From Maniola hyperantus (Eukaryota > Arthropoda > Insecta > Lepidoptera > Nymphalidae), in assembly GCF_902806685.2 (NCBI RefSeq), contig NC_048562.1, positions 3,618,520 through 3,682,519 on the forward strand: a stretch of DNA of 64,000 nucleotides, in the 5' to 3' direction. Every line of letters begins with the position of its first letter. Position 1 is the first letter of the stretch. The notes below the pieces were generated by a model. That model ran no database searches. It had not been told where the DNA came from and saw only the letters and a list, made by a program, of their open reading frames with translations. This document shows, one piece after another, positions 41,215 to 52,310 of this stretch. The translations under genes and the position numbers were made by a program.

Positions 41215-41353
41215 ACAGGTACATATCTACCTACCTGCCAAATTTTATGATTCTAGGTCAACGGGAAGTAGGTTTCTTGACAGACAGACAGACAGACAAC
41301 AAAGTGATCCTATAAGAGTTCCGTTTTTCCTTTTGAGGTACGGAACCCTAAAA
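41215..41353 (-). mobile_element. G element, terminal part
   Basis: ACCTACCTGCCAAATTTTAT to TGAGGTACGGAACCCTA, directly followed by 20 bp of SB. Confidence 0.75.
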
Positions 41354-41804
41354 AACTGCCATACCCCTTCCAGCAGTGTGATTCTCTAAGGTAAAATAAT
41401 ATTTACATCGGTCGCACATCGGATGTTTCCTTAGATGTAGCACATTTGTTATTCTATTAATCGCGTTCGACTCACCTTTGCGACACTAGCGCTTCACGAG
41501 CGAGTGTGATCGATGTAGGAAACGGGTTTTTGACATTTATGTATGGAATTTGCTATTCTAATTGCTCGCCTTCGACTACATCGTACGCCCTCGCCTTCGA
41601 TTCTATGTGTCAAACGGAAAAGCGTCTCCGGTGTAGCTTTTCTCTACGATGCACCATCGATGCACGAGTTAAATTTCGTTGTAAACATAGAAAAACTTTA
41701 AAAGAAAGGTAAAAATGTGAGTTTTATTTTGTTATTTTCTATAGTAAGTATAATTAAATGATAAAAAAATATCTGAGTTAACTATTTATCGTTTTTCACT
41801 TCAG

Positions 41805-42320
41805 ATGGCTGCTCGCTTAGCTCAAGTACATTTTTCTTATTAGAAGAAGCTAAACAAGAGGAATACAAAATAAAAAGGCGTGCAAAAGGTTGTCAAATAC
41901 GTGGTCTTCGTCTGCTCTCGACAGACGCATTATGTAAGAATATTTAGTATCACGGAGGAACTTGTGGCAATGTTAGAAAGGGATTTGCTGCCCTACATCA
42001 AGAGCTAGTCGTGCAGTGGTGTATGTATTATTTGGAGTTTAAAACGAAGATTTAGATGCCTTCTAGTTCATAGTGATTATGACCCAGGGATGGTGGCCAG
42101 AAGATTCATTATACTTAGCATGTTGCATGCACGTTTTACACAACATACTACAACATTACCAGCGTTGTCATTTCCAAATGACATAATCCGAGAAGAACAT
42201 AGGATAATGAGCATGCTGCAAAGGAATCCTCGTCAAAGCAGAGCAGAGGGCTTAGAAGAAGGACAAAGGTGCCGAGAACTCCTTGCTAATCGCTCGTGGC
42301 GTGCAAGACAGATGCAATAA
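41805..42320 (+). pseudogene. Harbinger transposase remnant, catalytic core deleted
   Basis: An acceptor-like TTTTTCACTTCAG precedes ATG (41805, MAARLAQV). One frame change leads to FLLEEAKQEEYKIKRRA, a second returns to FSITEELVAMLERDLLPYI (41943-), then a TAG stop (42006). In the same frame comes WSLKRRFRCLLVHSDYDPGM, VARRFIILSMLHARF and a stop at 42318. Family knowledge: N-terminal FR.T.E....L...L.P and C-terminal (V)FG.LKRRFRCL...L.Y.P..A...I.A...LHN are the two ends of PIF/Harbinger transposases. Everything between, including the DDE residues, is missing (about 150-200 codons). Non-functional. Confidence 0.8.
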
Positions 42321-42708
42321 TAAATAAAAGAGTAGATTTAGATAATTCTCAATTTCAAAGCCTTTATTTATTCCTTATCTTAATCTTAACTATATACATA
42401 TATTTTAATGTTATATACATTTTATATCTTATACCGTGTGTGTGTTAGTGTTTTTCAATAGTTAATTATAATATATTTTATTGCATTTCTCGTTCATTTG
42501 TTTTTAATATTTGTGTGGAAAAGATAATAAAAGTGCAATATAAACTTAGTTTACATTTTTTTTACCATAGAAAAACAGACGGGTTTTGTTATAGACTTTT
42601 AGTAGAAAAAAATGAAATACTTCCCACGGGATTTAAAAGCTTCTCAACTGCTAGAGGCTCAGGAATTTTAGTGTCTTCCACTGCTTGAGAAGAATTCATA
42701 ATCATCGT
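42321..42708. other. Harbinger spacer
   Basis: AATAAATAAAAG right after the transposase stop could serve as its poly(A) signal; the complement TTTATTTATTCC (42362) could serve the convergent gene. No other coding. Confidence 0.4.
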
Positions 42709-43004
42709 GATCAACCCATAGCCGGCTCACTGCAGAGCACGGGTCTCCTCTCAGAGCGATAAGGGTTTTGGCTATAATCTACCACGCTGGCTATGTGCAG
42801 ATTGGTAGAGGCGCACACCTTTGAGAATATTATGGAGAACTCTTAGGCATGCAGGTTTCCTCACGATCTTCTTCTTCACCGTTAAAGCAAGTGATATTGG
42901 ATAAAAAGCACAAAACTCCGAAAAGTTAGAAGTGCGTGCCCGGGATGGAATCCCCGACCTTCGATTAGAAGGCGGACATCCTAACCACAAGTCTATCACA
43001 GCTC
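42709..43004 (-). mobile_element. SA SINE, full length, inside Harbinger
   Basis: ATAATCATCGTGATCAACCC to CATCCTAACCACAAGTCTAT-CACAGC. Somewhat diverged. Confidence 0.85.
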
Positions 43005-43040
43005 ACGAGAATTAGTAAAATATAATCTCCCTGATAAAAA

Positions 43041-43364
43041 AGCTGTGATAGCTTAGTGGTTAGGACGTCCACCTTCTAATCGGAGGTCGGGGGTTCGATT
43101 CCGGGCACGCACCTCTAACTTTTCGGAGTTATGTGCTTTTTAAGTAATAAAATATTACTTGCTTTAACGGTGAAGGAAAATATCGTGATGAAACCTGCAT
43201 GCCTGAGAGTTCCCCATAATGTTGTCAAAGGTGTGTGAAGTGTACCAATCCGCACATGGTCAGCGTGGTAGACTATGGCCAAAACCCTTCTCACTCTGAG
43301 AGGAGACCCGTACGTACTCTGTGGTGAGCCGGCGATGGGTTGATCATGATGATGATGATGATGA
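43041..43364 (+). mobile_element. SA SINE, full length, inside Harbinger
   Basis: AGCTGTGATAGCTTAGTGGT to (GAT)n. It lies 36 bp from the previous copy in the opposite direction, so the pair forms a ~300-bp imperfect inverted repeat. Confidence 0.9.
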
Positions 43365-43466
43365 ATCTCCCTTGTGAGTTCTTCGCCTGCAACAGCCACA
43401 GTTGAGATATTATGAAAGAGTTGAAATAATTAACTAGTCAAAAAAAATCCGTAGGTATATTTTATA

Positions 43467-43684
43467 CTAGCTTATGCTTGCGACTTCGGCCGCGTGGACT
43501 ACACAAATTTCAAACCAATATTTCACCCCCTTAGGGGTTGAGTTTTCAAAAATCCGTTCTTAGTGGATGTCTACGTCATAATAGCTATCTGCATGCCAAA
43601 TTTCAGGCCGATCCGTTCAGTAGTTTGAGCTGTGCTTTGATAGATCAGTCAGTCACCTTTTTCTTTTATACATAGGTATAAAAG
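43467..43684 (-). mobile_element. HR Helitron-type element
   Basis: ACTAGCTTATGCTTGCGACT to TTTTTCTTTTATACATAGGT. Confidence 0.8.
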
Positions 43685-43694
43685 CTAGTATAGA

Positions 43695-43925
43695 CTAGCT
43701 GATGCCCGCGACTTCGTTCGCGTGGATTTACGTTTTTCAAAATCCCACGGGAACTCTTTGATTTTCCGGGATAAAAAGAGCCTATGTCACTCTCCAAGTC
43801 TTTATCTATACCCATGCAAAAAATCACGTCAATCCGTTGCACCGTTGCGACGTGATTGAAGGACAAACCAACAAACTAACAAACCAACAAACAAACACAC
43901 TTTCGCATTTATATAATGGTACGGA
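43695..43925 (-). mobile_element. HT Helitron-type element
   Basis: ACTAGCTGATGCCCGCGACT, AAAAAATCACGTCAATCCGT, ACACTTTCGCATTTATATAA, TGGTACGGA. Confidence 0.8.
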
Positions 43926-44109
43926 TATAATATATAATAATATTATACACACCGCAGTCTCGAAATAACTCTCCAAGTGTGGTAAACTTTCATCATTTAT
44001 ATATCATTCTGAAATAAGAAAAAAAATAGTACTTTATATTATTATTTTAAATAATTTTCCATATTAATTACGTACCCATACTAGCCATACCTAATACCTA
44101 CTTAAACTT

Positions 44110-44400
44110 TAAATGCGAAAGTGAGTCTATCTGTCTGCTAGCTTTTCACGGTCCAAAAATTAAACCAATTTCGATGAAATTTGGTGCAGAATTAGCTTAC
44201 ATCCCAAGGACGGACATAAGCTAGATACTTTTTATCCCAGAAAATCAAAGAGTTCCCACAGAATTCTTAAAGGGCCATCTATTTAACCCATTTATGCATT
44301 TATTTGTAATTTGGTACAGAGGTAGCTTGCATCCCGGAAATTGACATAGACAACTTCTTATCTCAGAAAAGCAGAGTTCCAACAGGATTTAAATATTCAT
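44110..44400 (+). mobile_element. Two old HT copies
   Basis: AAATGCGAAAGTGAGTCTAT, TCCCAGAAAATCAAAGAGTT; then ATCCCGGAAATTGACATAGA, GCAGAGTTCCAACAGGATTT. Eroded ends. Confidence 0.6.
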
Positions 44401-44429
44401 TTATAGAGATAACATAGATAACAGACAAT

Positions 44430-44904
44430 TCAAAATCTTCCTATCCTGTTGCAAAACTTTCTCCACCCATAAGAGAAACAATTATTAGGTATTTGCTCAA
44501 GGTTATTTAGATCTGCTACTGCTATATTTTCATCCATACCACTGCCTGTTCTTTCTTCTAGCAATAACCATGCTACTGCATTTTCTCTTTGCATCATCTT
44601 TTTTATCTTTCCAATACACATTTTGACAACATTTAACACTAGGTAGATACTAACATTTATAACTCTGCTTAGAAAGTAGATTGTGTCTTTGAAAATAATA
44701 TTTACATACCTTTTGCTGTTGTTGCCAAGTTTTGATGCAGCCATTTGTATTCATCCAATATTGTCCAACTTCTTGGTGATGCTTGGTCACTACGGTCTCT
44801 AGCAAGGGCAGTGCGAGCGTGCCCAGATGCTAACCATGGTTTTTACTCCATAAATTTGAACAATTTTTCAAGTTGAGCAGTGGATGGGGCAATATTGCGA
44901 GGCA
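44430..44904 (-). pseudogene. Harbinger Myb/SANT-like protein remnant
   Basis: An exon-like block, 44710-44904, is flanked by AAATTTCAG (acceptor) and GTATGTAAA (donor) on the minus strand. It reads PSTAQLEKLFKFME, stop, KPWLASGHARTALARDRSD, SPRSWTILDE and, in the next frame, NGCIKTWQQQQKVCK. QLE.L..FME..P.LA.G and W..L...LN..G..KTW.QW.KVW are features of the Myb/SANT-like partner protein of Harbinger transposases. One stop and one frameshift are present. A further open stretch (44430-44700) ends in CNRIGRF without recognisable domain. Confidence 0.65.
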
Positions 44905-45676
44905 CTGAAATTTATAATTAAATCGTTGGTCAGCACCGAAAGAACAGTTTGATAGGCAGTCTGACACAAGTTTAAAATCACTGATATCGGAGTAAATTAA
45001 GTTTAATTGAATACTCACTTGTATTTTAAAACAAAACACGATAAAACGACGTACAAAGACGAAGTTCACGCACTATTTGTTGAGTTGTTGTGACGACCTA
45101 TGAAGTCACCATGGCAGTAAAGGAATTATAAGTGCTCCACTAACCACTTGATTTATTACGTGCAGTTTGTTTTAAGACTAGAGTTTTTTGTCGAGTAATC
45201 GTTTTTCAAGGGTGATCATTAATTTACCAATACCATTTTTAATTTTGTGCTGACTGACATTTTGCACGGCGGGAAGCAACTTTTTTTTTAATGATGCAAA
45301 ACAAAGGCAAAGGTCTCCTGCCTATGTCCAAGATTTTTTTAAATAATGATAATTTCTCATAGTATTTTGCATTTATTGCTTTAACTTTGTATAAAAATAG
45401 CAAAGGTAATCATAAATGAATTTTAAACCCACTATAAATGCCATATTTCGTAATCGTAACTTTTTATCGGTATGAAAATAAAAATAGGATGACATCACTG
45501 GCTCATCCGAGATAACATCGTAGAGCCCGTCTCAACCATAAGATCGCCAACGAGCTTAAAGCCACTACAGAATCACAAATTTACAACCGTTGCTGGCCTG
45601 GTCGATCTGTACGATGTTACCTCGCAGACCGCATCGATGTTGGCAACGTTGAACCGTTCTTTAGAGAATCACATAG
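44905..45676. other. Harbinger right end
   Basis: Non-coding. A subterminal inverted pair, CGAGATAACATCGTA (45509) and TACGATGTTACCTCG (about 45611), lies inside the right TIR. Neither belongs to another repeat I recognise. Confidence 0.5.
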
Positions 45677-45885
45677 CAGGTTTGCCCGCATCCATCTTAG
45701 ACTGCATCATCACTTACCACCAACTGAGATTGCAGACAAGGGCTTACCTGTATCTGAATACGAAAAAACACCAATGACTTTTTAGTAATTATAAATTCCC
45801 AAATTGTCCCTGCCAGGAATATAACCCGAGACCTCCCACTTATAAGTGGTCTTACCACTGCGCCAGGGAGGTCGTCAAAAATAGA
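45677..45885. mobile_element. SB SINE pieces at the Harbinger 3' flank
   Basis: 45680-45765 is an SB 3' part on the plus strand (continuation of 41354-41373). 45795-45880 is an SB head on the minus strand (CCTGCCAGGAATATAACCCG, GCGCCAGGGAGGTCGTC). Confidence 0.75.
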
Positions 45886-46116
45886 ATCCGCAATATTGTG
45901 ACGTCAAACATTGACCGACTTTGAAAATGCTTAATGTTCTCAAAATATAGTGCACTTGGACGTAAATGGCTGTTTATATGAGCACTACTTAATTTATTGC
46001 CTGAAAAATATGCGATGATATATGTACCTACCTACTTACTAAACTATATATTTATGTGAATCAAATTCTTTCCCAGAGTACCATTTTGGCTTTTAAACAG
46101 ATCTTTTCATCTGTAC

Positions 46117-46925
46117 TAGTGATGTAACGAATATTCGCATTCGCGGATATTCGCATATTTTTACATAATCGCATTCGCATTCCGCGAAATCACTGCGAAA
46201 GTTTTGCGAACATAATTTTTTTATTTTATTTAATAGTTGGTTAATACAACAAAATCCATTAATTTCTTAGGTTTTTAGGGTTCCGTAACTCAAAAGGAAA
46301 AACGGAACCCTTATAGGATCACTTTGTTGTCTGTCTGTATGCATGTCTGTTTGTCTGTCGGTCTGTCAAGAAACCTACAGGGTACTTCCCGTTGCACTAG
46401 AATCATGAAATTTGGTAGGTCTTGTAGCAGACATTAGCGGAAAAATCTGAAAACCGGGAATTTGTGGTTACATTACACAAAAAAAAAATGTGGTCATGAA
46501 ATGAAAATTAGTATTTTCAATTTTCGAAGTAATAAAACTACATATATCAAGTGGGGTATCATATGAAAGGGCTTCACCTGTGCATTCTAAAACAGATTCT
46601 TATTTATTTTTATGTATGATAGTTTTTGAATTATCGTGCTAAATGTCGAAAAAATACTACTGTAAGTACGAAACCCTCGTTGCGCGAGCCTGATTTGGCC
46701 GGGGTTTTTTAATGTAATACAAAGTAAGTTAACCTCGTAATCACATTATCAGTCTTCTCTTTATCATTTGGTAACGGGACTGCCGCCAAGGTCAGCAAGC
46801 CATAGACAAATGGCGCCAAATTTAAACAAAAACTGAATATTCGCATTTGCATTCGCTAATGTTGGCAGGAAATATTCGCATTCGCATCCGCGATTGTCCA
46901 AAATATGACATTCGTTACATCACTA
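46117..46925. mobile_element. hAT-like element split by G
   Basis: Ends TAGTGATGTAACGAATATTC and the complement of TAGTGATGTAACGAATGTCA. Subterminal TTCGCATTCGC repeats on both sides. Flanks ATCTGTAC and ATCTACAC, 6 of 8 matching. Without G it is about 375 bp and non-coding. Confidence 0.75.
46273..46707 (+). mobile_element. G element inside hAT-like element
   Basis: TTTTTAGGGTTCCGTAACTC to CGAGCCTGATTTGGCCGGGG. The CGCACTTGG part is shortened. Confidence 0.8.
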
Positions 46926-46972
46926 ATCTACACTAATAAATTAAATTTCAGTGTCCTGTCTGTAATATCGAA

Positions 46973-47204
46973 ATCTAAATATATAAAAGGAAAAGGTGAC
47001 TGACTGACTGACTGAGTACTGACTGATCTATCAACGAACAGCTAAAACTACTGGACGGATCGGGCTGAAAGTCGGCATGCAGATAGCTATTATGACGTAG
47101 GCATCCGCTGAGAAAGGATTTTTGAAAATTCAACCCCTAAAGCGTTGAAATAGGGGTTTGAAATTTGTGTAGTCTACACGGGCGAAGTCGCGAGCATAAA
47201 TTAG
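46973..47204 (+). mobile_element. HR Helitron-type element, complete
   Basis: A|TCTAAATATATAAAAGGAAA to CGCGAGCATAAATTAG|T. Confidence 0.8.
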
Positions 47205-47578
47205 TCTGTCTGTAAAATATAATTGCTTTTATTTTAAAATACGAAAGGCATTTAAATTGACTTCAGGATTCCAAAAAAAAAAACTAAAAAAATCGCGAAA
47301 ATGGATTCAAAGGATTATAATAAAATATTTTAACGATTTTGATGGAGTTTAAAATAAAGAAACGATATTGCTCGCATTGTCTCCCAGGATTGGTTTTTTG
47401 ATGCGTTTGTCAATCTCTCAATTCAATATTGGGGTTCCGTAATGCGTAAAGGACATTTTATTGCAAAAAAGATCACATACCTGCCTACTAACTGTTTTGT
47501 CGCTCCTGGTAAATTCACTTCAAATAATAGCAGTTGGCAAGAAATATTGAACATCGACGTTTAGAATTAGACTAGTCT
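47205..47578. other. No gene seen
   Basis: AT-rich sequence with no recognised element. Confidence 0.5.
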
Positions 47579-47915
47579 TTTCGACTCAAGTTCGGCTCAA
47601 GTTCGATTCTAGTTCGGCTTGAGTTTGGCTCTAGTTCAACTCGAATTCGACACGAGTTCGGTTCTAGCTCGATTCTAATTTCTAGTTCGGTTTGAGTTCA
47701 ATTCTAGTTCGGCTCAATTTCGACTCGAGTTCAATTATAATTCGGCTCTAGCTCGGCTCGAGTTTGACTCGAGTTCAACACGAGTGTCTAATTCAATTCG
47801 AGTTCAACTCGAGTTTGGTTCGAGTTCAATTCTAGTTCGACTCTAGCTCGGCTCGAGTTCGACTCGAGACCGACTTGGGATCAATTCTAGTTTGGCTCGA
47901 GTTTGATTCGAGAGT
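47579..47915. repeat. Degenerate 12-bp tandem repeat
   Basis: About 28 units of the type TCGAGTTCGGCT / CTAGTTCGACTC. The alternation of TTCGA/TTCGG and CTCGAG/CTCTAG is kept while single bases drift. Confidence 0.9.
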
Positions 47916-48339
47916 CATAATGTAGTAAAAAAGAAAAAAAAAATTTATACCGAACCCCATACAAAAAGTGCTCTCTACCAAGGGATGTCATATTGAAAAT
48001 TTTAATGGAAAATCTGTCATTTTCCATCACAAAAAATTTATGTAAAACTATGTGTATTTGATTAAACGGTTTCCTATGGGATGGAAAAATTGTTACTCGG
48101 ACAAAAGGAAAATTCATTTTGCATATTTTCTTCCTCTTTTTCAGTTTTATATTTAACTGGTTATTGTTACTGATTCTGAGCACACCTAAATTTTAGAGTA
48201 TTTGCATCCTCTTCTTACTAATGTAATATGAAAAGGACCGACACAGTTTGACAGTTTTAAATTTAATTTAGAGCTGTCAAACCTCGTGTGACCCTTGTGG
48301 TCCCTACAAGAGACCCTTGTCCAGCAGTAGACGTCTATC
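47916..48339. other. No gene; unknown repeat possible
   Basis: TACCGAACCCCATACAAAAA to GGAAAATTCATTTTGCAT is of unknown nature. CCAGCAGTAGACGTCTATCT before the GAT tract is a common retroposon 3' end. Confidence 0.4.
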
Positions 48340-48342
48340 TGT

Positions 48343-48400
<58 letters not shown>
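48340..48400. repeat. (GAT)n microsatellite
   Basis: About 20 GAT units, probably the tail of a retroposon whose end lies just upstream. Confidence 0.95.
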
Positions 48401-49990
48401 AACTGCAAGTAAGTACTTGTGTATACTATACTGGTTACAATAAAAGCGAAAAAAACATTAAAAAAAATACAAAAATATTAAAAATGTTTCTCACTTGACA
48501 ACATAATAATAGGTAGGTACTTACAAGGTTTATATCTCGTTTTTACAACATTAATAAAATTAGGCATCTCGACTCTGTTGATATAAATCTAAATTACAAT
48601 TTTTATTAACTCATTTCAAACAATTTTTTTATACCACAAAATGCTGGAGGTACCGCTTTCCATGATCTAAAAGCTACACGGATATTGAAGAGAAATTATA
48701 CGTAAAGTTCCTCTTTACCAATTTACTGGACCACTTGGTCAAAAAACTTATACTTAAATGTATAGGCTTCTTTGAGATGCGTGACTTGTTAAATGTGTAC
48801 TTAGTAAGTTGGTACTAACATAATATTATCTGTTTAAAATTGCAAACTTAGGTAAGCTCTATTATATTATCTTAAAAATGAAGATGGGCACTGCGTTTAT
48901 GCGTTGTTTATGCGCTATTTACTATAATCATACAATAATTCAACATTCTACCGATGACTTATATCTCTAACGATTGTATATTATAGGCTTTCTGCCGTAA
49001 TACAAGACCACTGGATCAAAAAAAAATTTGGAACTGAGATCGGAGTGTGAGTCAATTGTAATCATGCTGATTTTTTTTTTGTAATGATATTGCACGAAAT
49101 AGTGACTTGCTGTTCCGATATGAAAGACATCAGATACTAGGTGTAGAGTGTAAGAATAGTAGTAGTATAGTCATGTATCCCCTATATGTAACCTATTTTT
49201 CCTTAGCTGACACAAAAGGTAAGGTAAAGCTTCTCTCTGAAATACGTAAAAGGTGCATTATACGCGGCCCATAGGGCCTTGTTACCGTGAACTGACATGA
49301 TACAAGTGAAACCTAATTCTAGAAGGTCTTAAACGCCGGACAAATTGCATCGCTTACGCTTTTCTTCGAGAATGTTTCTGCGATTTGTTTATCATTTAAG
49401 TCAGTTAAGGAACGAAATTATGTTTCTATAATCTTACTAAGAATTTTATTCTATGACTGAATGGCAATTTTCCCGCGCATGAAACAGTTGGTTAGAACGA
49501 GAGCGCTATGTCTTCTCTTAGGTTTGTTGATTGATGATCAAGCTAAACTCAACCCAATTTATATCACGCATAAAGTTCAAAATGCCGGTACCGGTTGTTG
49601 GCTACTGCATTCCTTTACTGTCTTGACAAGTCGATAAATTTTTTTATTGTTCCCGGTTTCGGGATGGCTGTCATCTTATTGATAAAACGTGTGACAGTGT
49701 GACTTTATTGTTTTAGGGGGCCCATGAGTTTGTATTTTCTAAGATGAGTCCAGAAATTTTTCAAAAGCAAACCCATATATTCAAAACCAGCTTATACCCG
49801 CGACTTCTCGCTTGACGCTTTTAGTTTCTAGTTTATAGAGTCTAGTTTTTAGATTTTAGTTCCTAGTTTGTAGTTGTTTATAGCTACATATTTAGTTATA
49901 GTATATAGTTTCTAGTTTCTTGTTTGATTTGTGAATCTGAATGGTTTTTAAAATAGTTGGTTCCAACTTCGCCAACCTCCTTTCAAAATT
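48401..49990. other. No gene seen in 1.6 kb
   Basis: AT-rich sequence. TTTCTAGTTTATAG/TTTCTAGTTTCTTG-type near-repeats at 49815-49925. No frame with coding character. This is the longest apparently unique stretch. Confidence 0.5.
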
Positions 49991-49993
49991 GAA

Positions 49994-50156
49994 TGTTAAA
50001 AAAATAGCACCCGCCGAGTTTCATGCTGGTTCTTCCTGGTAAGAATGGCATTCCGAACCAGATTGGTAGATTCTTTTGAAGATTCAAAAGCACTTGTATT
50101 CAAATAAACTTGTAGTTTATTTCAATTAAAAATATTTCTATTTCTAAAAAATATAT
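49994..50156 (+). mobile_element. L2 LINE 3' UTR fragment
   Basis: AGCACCCGCCGAGTTTCATG, CTGGTTCTTCCTGGTAAGAA, GATTCAAAAGCACTTGTATT, AATATTTCTATTTCTAAAAA. Same trailer as 51620 and 52013. Confidence 0.8.
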
Positions 50157-50607
50157 GGTCGCCCTACGTTGTCCATCTTAAAAGTAAAACATACTAAAAA
50201 CGAGCCGCTAACAAAATAAAATTTGACATTAAACGTATGTATAGAAACTATACAAAAAACAATTTTCAACTTTCCCCCTCCCAAGATAAGATTCAAAATC
50301 TTTAGCAAATATTTTTAAAACATTTTTTAATTTATGTCATTTAAAAACTCGACGATCTTTTTTACGACTTATTATTTTAAATAAATAAAAAAAATGATTG
50401 ACCGACCAAATAAAAAAATCTATGCAAGGTTAGGCGATAAGTGGTTTTTAGTGCCTTCTTTATTGGTTGTAAATTACTTTTGATGAAGACAGTCAACGTG
50501 GTGACACTCTCTTCAAATTAATTATTTTATTAATTAGTACCTACCTAAGTAGGTGAATTCGGAGGGGTTTTCGAAAGCTCATGGACATATTTTTTTTAAA
50601 AAGTATA
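50157..50607. other. No gene seen
   Basis: AT-rich sequence without a recognised element. Confidence 0.5.
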
Positions 50608-50772
50608 TTAGCCATGTAATTAAATAATTAATATTCCCATTTCCTCTCCAACTAAGCGTCAAGCTTGTGCTAGGAGTAGGTACGAGTTACGACAATAGTG
50701 CAACGGGCGGGGTTTGAATCGTCGACCTTTCGGTTTTCAGTCCACTCCTTTACCGGTTGAGCTATTGAGGTC
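50608..50772 (-). mobile_element. SC SINE
   Basis: TTAGCCATGTAATTAAATAA, TCAAGCTTGTGCTAGGAGTA, GGCGGGGTTTGAATCGTCGA, GGTTGAGCTATTGAGG. Confidence 0.85.
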
Positions 50773-50882
50773 CTTGTGTGCTCTATTGTGCATTCTGCCG
50801 ACTTTCTCTCATTTGGTGGTCAGACTAGTCAGTCAGGTCAGTATAGGACTACAGCATTTAAATAATTATTTGTAATAAGTTA

Positions 50883-51300
50883 TTTTTAGGGTTCCGTAGG
50901 TACCTCAAAAGTAAAAACGGGACCCTTATCGTTGTCTGTCTGTCTGTCTGTTGGTACCTGTCAAGAAACCTACAGGGTACTTCCCGTTGACCTAGAATCA
51001 TGAAATTTAGCAGGTAGGTAGGTCTTGTAGCAGACATTCGGGGAAAAATCTGAAAACCATGAATTTGTGGTTACATCACACAAAAAAAATTAAATTGTGG
51101 TCATAAACTAATAATTATTATTTTCAATTAAGAAGTAAGATAACTTTATTAAGTGGGGTATCATATGAAAGGTCTTCACCTGTAATTTCTAAAACAGATT
51201 TTTATTTATTTTTATGCATCATAGTTTTGCGACTTTAAAAATGCGAGTGTAGTACGGAACCCTCGTTGCGCGAGCCTGACTCGTACTTGGTCGGTTTTTT
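50883..51300 (+). mobile_element. G element, full length
   Basis: TTTTTAGGGTTCCGTAGGTA to GACTCGTACTTGGTCGGTTT. Confidence 0.85.
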
Positions 51301-51528
51301 TTCCTCTTAAAGTTAACATAATTCACACCGACGTTTTACAAGTTTACAATTCCACAATTTTATTGCAAATGGCAGTTTGACTTACGATTCAAACTCAATC
51401 ATAATAATATAATTTCTCAGAACCCAGGCCCTACTATTTGTTTACGCTCACGCATCTTCATCGCACCTCGGTTAACTCACATATTCCTCGATCGATCTTT
51501 TCTGTAATCTAGTGTAGTTCTGTAATGT

Positions 51529-51790
51529 AAGTTTAAAAAAATCTATTAAAAGTGTGCTCTTAAAAAAACATATTATACAGTGGAAGACCGTGTAAATGAT
51601 AAGAAAGCTTGGATTTGACTCGCTCCAGCAATGCACGGGGCTGCAATTGCTTGTACAGTATGGTATAATAATATTGTAAATTGATCTCTTGAAAAGAGCA
51701 ACCACCGAGTTTCTTGCTGGTTCTTCTCGGTAGGAACGGCATTCCAAACCAGTGGTAAATTAAACTAGTTGACGATTCAAAAGCACTTGT
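51529..51790 (+). pseudogene. L2 LINE 3' end, copy a
   Basis: KFKKIY, stop, KCALKKTYYTVEDRVNDKKA then WI and stop (51529-51618), followed by the L2 trailer (GACTCGCTCCAGCAATGCAC, GAGTTTCTTGCTGGTTCTTC). It corresponds to copy b with one nonsense change. Confidence 0.8.
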
Positions 51791-51847
51791 AAAAGTTTAC
51801 TTAACAGAAATAAGCTGGCTACTCCTGCGCTCCGCCTCTGGAAGGTG

Positions 51848-52205
51848 CGAAAGTCATTTGTGGGAATGAGTGTAATATTTTATAATAAAATTCCACAACC
51901 AATTTTAGACTTGCCTTTACACAAGTTTAAAAAATGTGTTAAAAGTATGCTCCTAAAAAAAGCATATTATACAGTCGCAGACTATGTAAACGATAAAAAA
52001 GCTTGGATTTGACTCGCTCCAGCAATGCACGGGGCTGCAATGGCTTGTATAGTACGGTATAATAACATTGTAAATTGAAAAATTAAAAAGAGCAACCGCC
52101 GAGTTTCTTGCTGGTTCTTCTCGGTAGGAACGGCATTCCAAACCAGTGGTAAATTAAACTAGTTGACGATTCAAAAGCACTTGTAAAAGTTTACTTTAAT
52201 AAAAA
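51848..52205 (+). pseudogene. L2 LINE 3' end, copy b
   Basis: RKSFVGMSVIFYNKIPQPIL then DLPLHKFKKCVKSMLLKKAY, YTVADYVNDKKAWI and stop (51848-52012): a C-terminal LINE polymerase segment of Jockey/CR1 type. Trailer to 52205 ends AATAAAAATCTATTCTATTC. Copies a and b are adjacent and in the same direction, so tandem insertion or duplication. A third tail lies at 52315-52378. Confidence 0.85.
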
Positions 52206-52255
52206 TCTATTCTATTCTAATATTTGTTTCTCGCTAACGCAGTATAGGATGCGAC

Positions 52256-52310
52256 AGGTCGAAATGGCAATCGGGACTGGAACGCTCGCACACCCACACA
52301 GCCCCCGTGC
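52256..52310. repeat. GC-rich repeat fragment related to 53870
   Basis: GACAGGTCGAAATGGCAATC and GCTCGCACACCCACACAGCC are the complement of part of the hairpin element at 53800. Confidence 0.55.

Larger units (their letters stand above)
41374..45676. mobile_element. PIF/Harbinger transposon, 4.3 kb, decayed
   Basis: Inverted ends CAGTGTGATTCTCTAA and the complement of CTATGTGATTCTCTAA are flanked by CAG (41371-41373, 45677-45679). Removing the element and one CAG restores an SB SINE: ...CCCCTTCCAG / GTTTGCCCGC... against consensus CCCCTTCCAGGTTAGCCCGC. Inside are a broken transposase on the plus strand and a broken Myb-like gene on the minus strand, convergent. This is the known two-gene plan of Harbinger elements, with a 3-bp duplication. 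Later insertions within it are SA (two), HR and HT. Confidence 0.8.
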
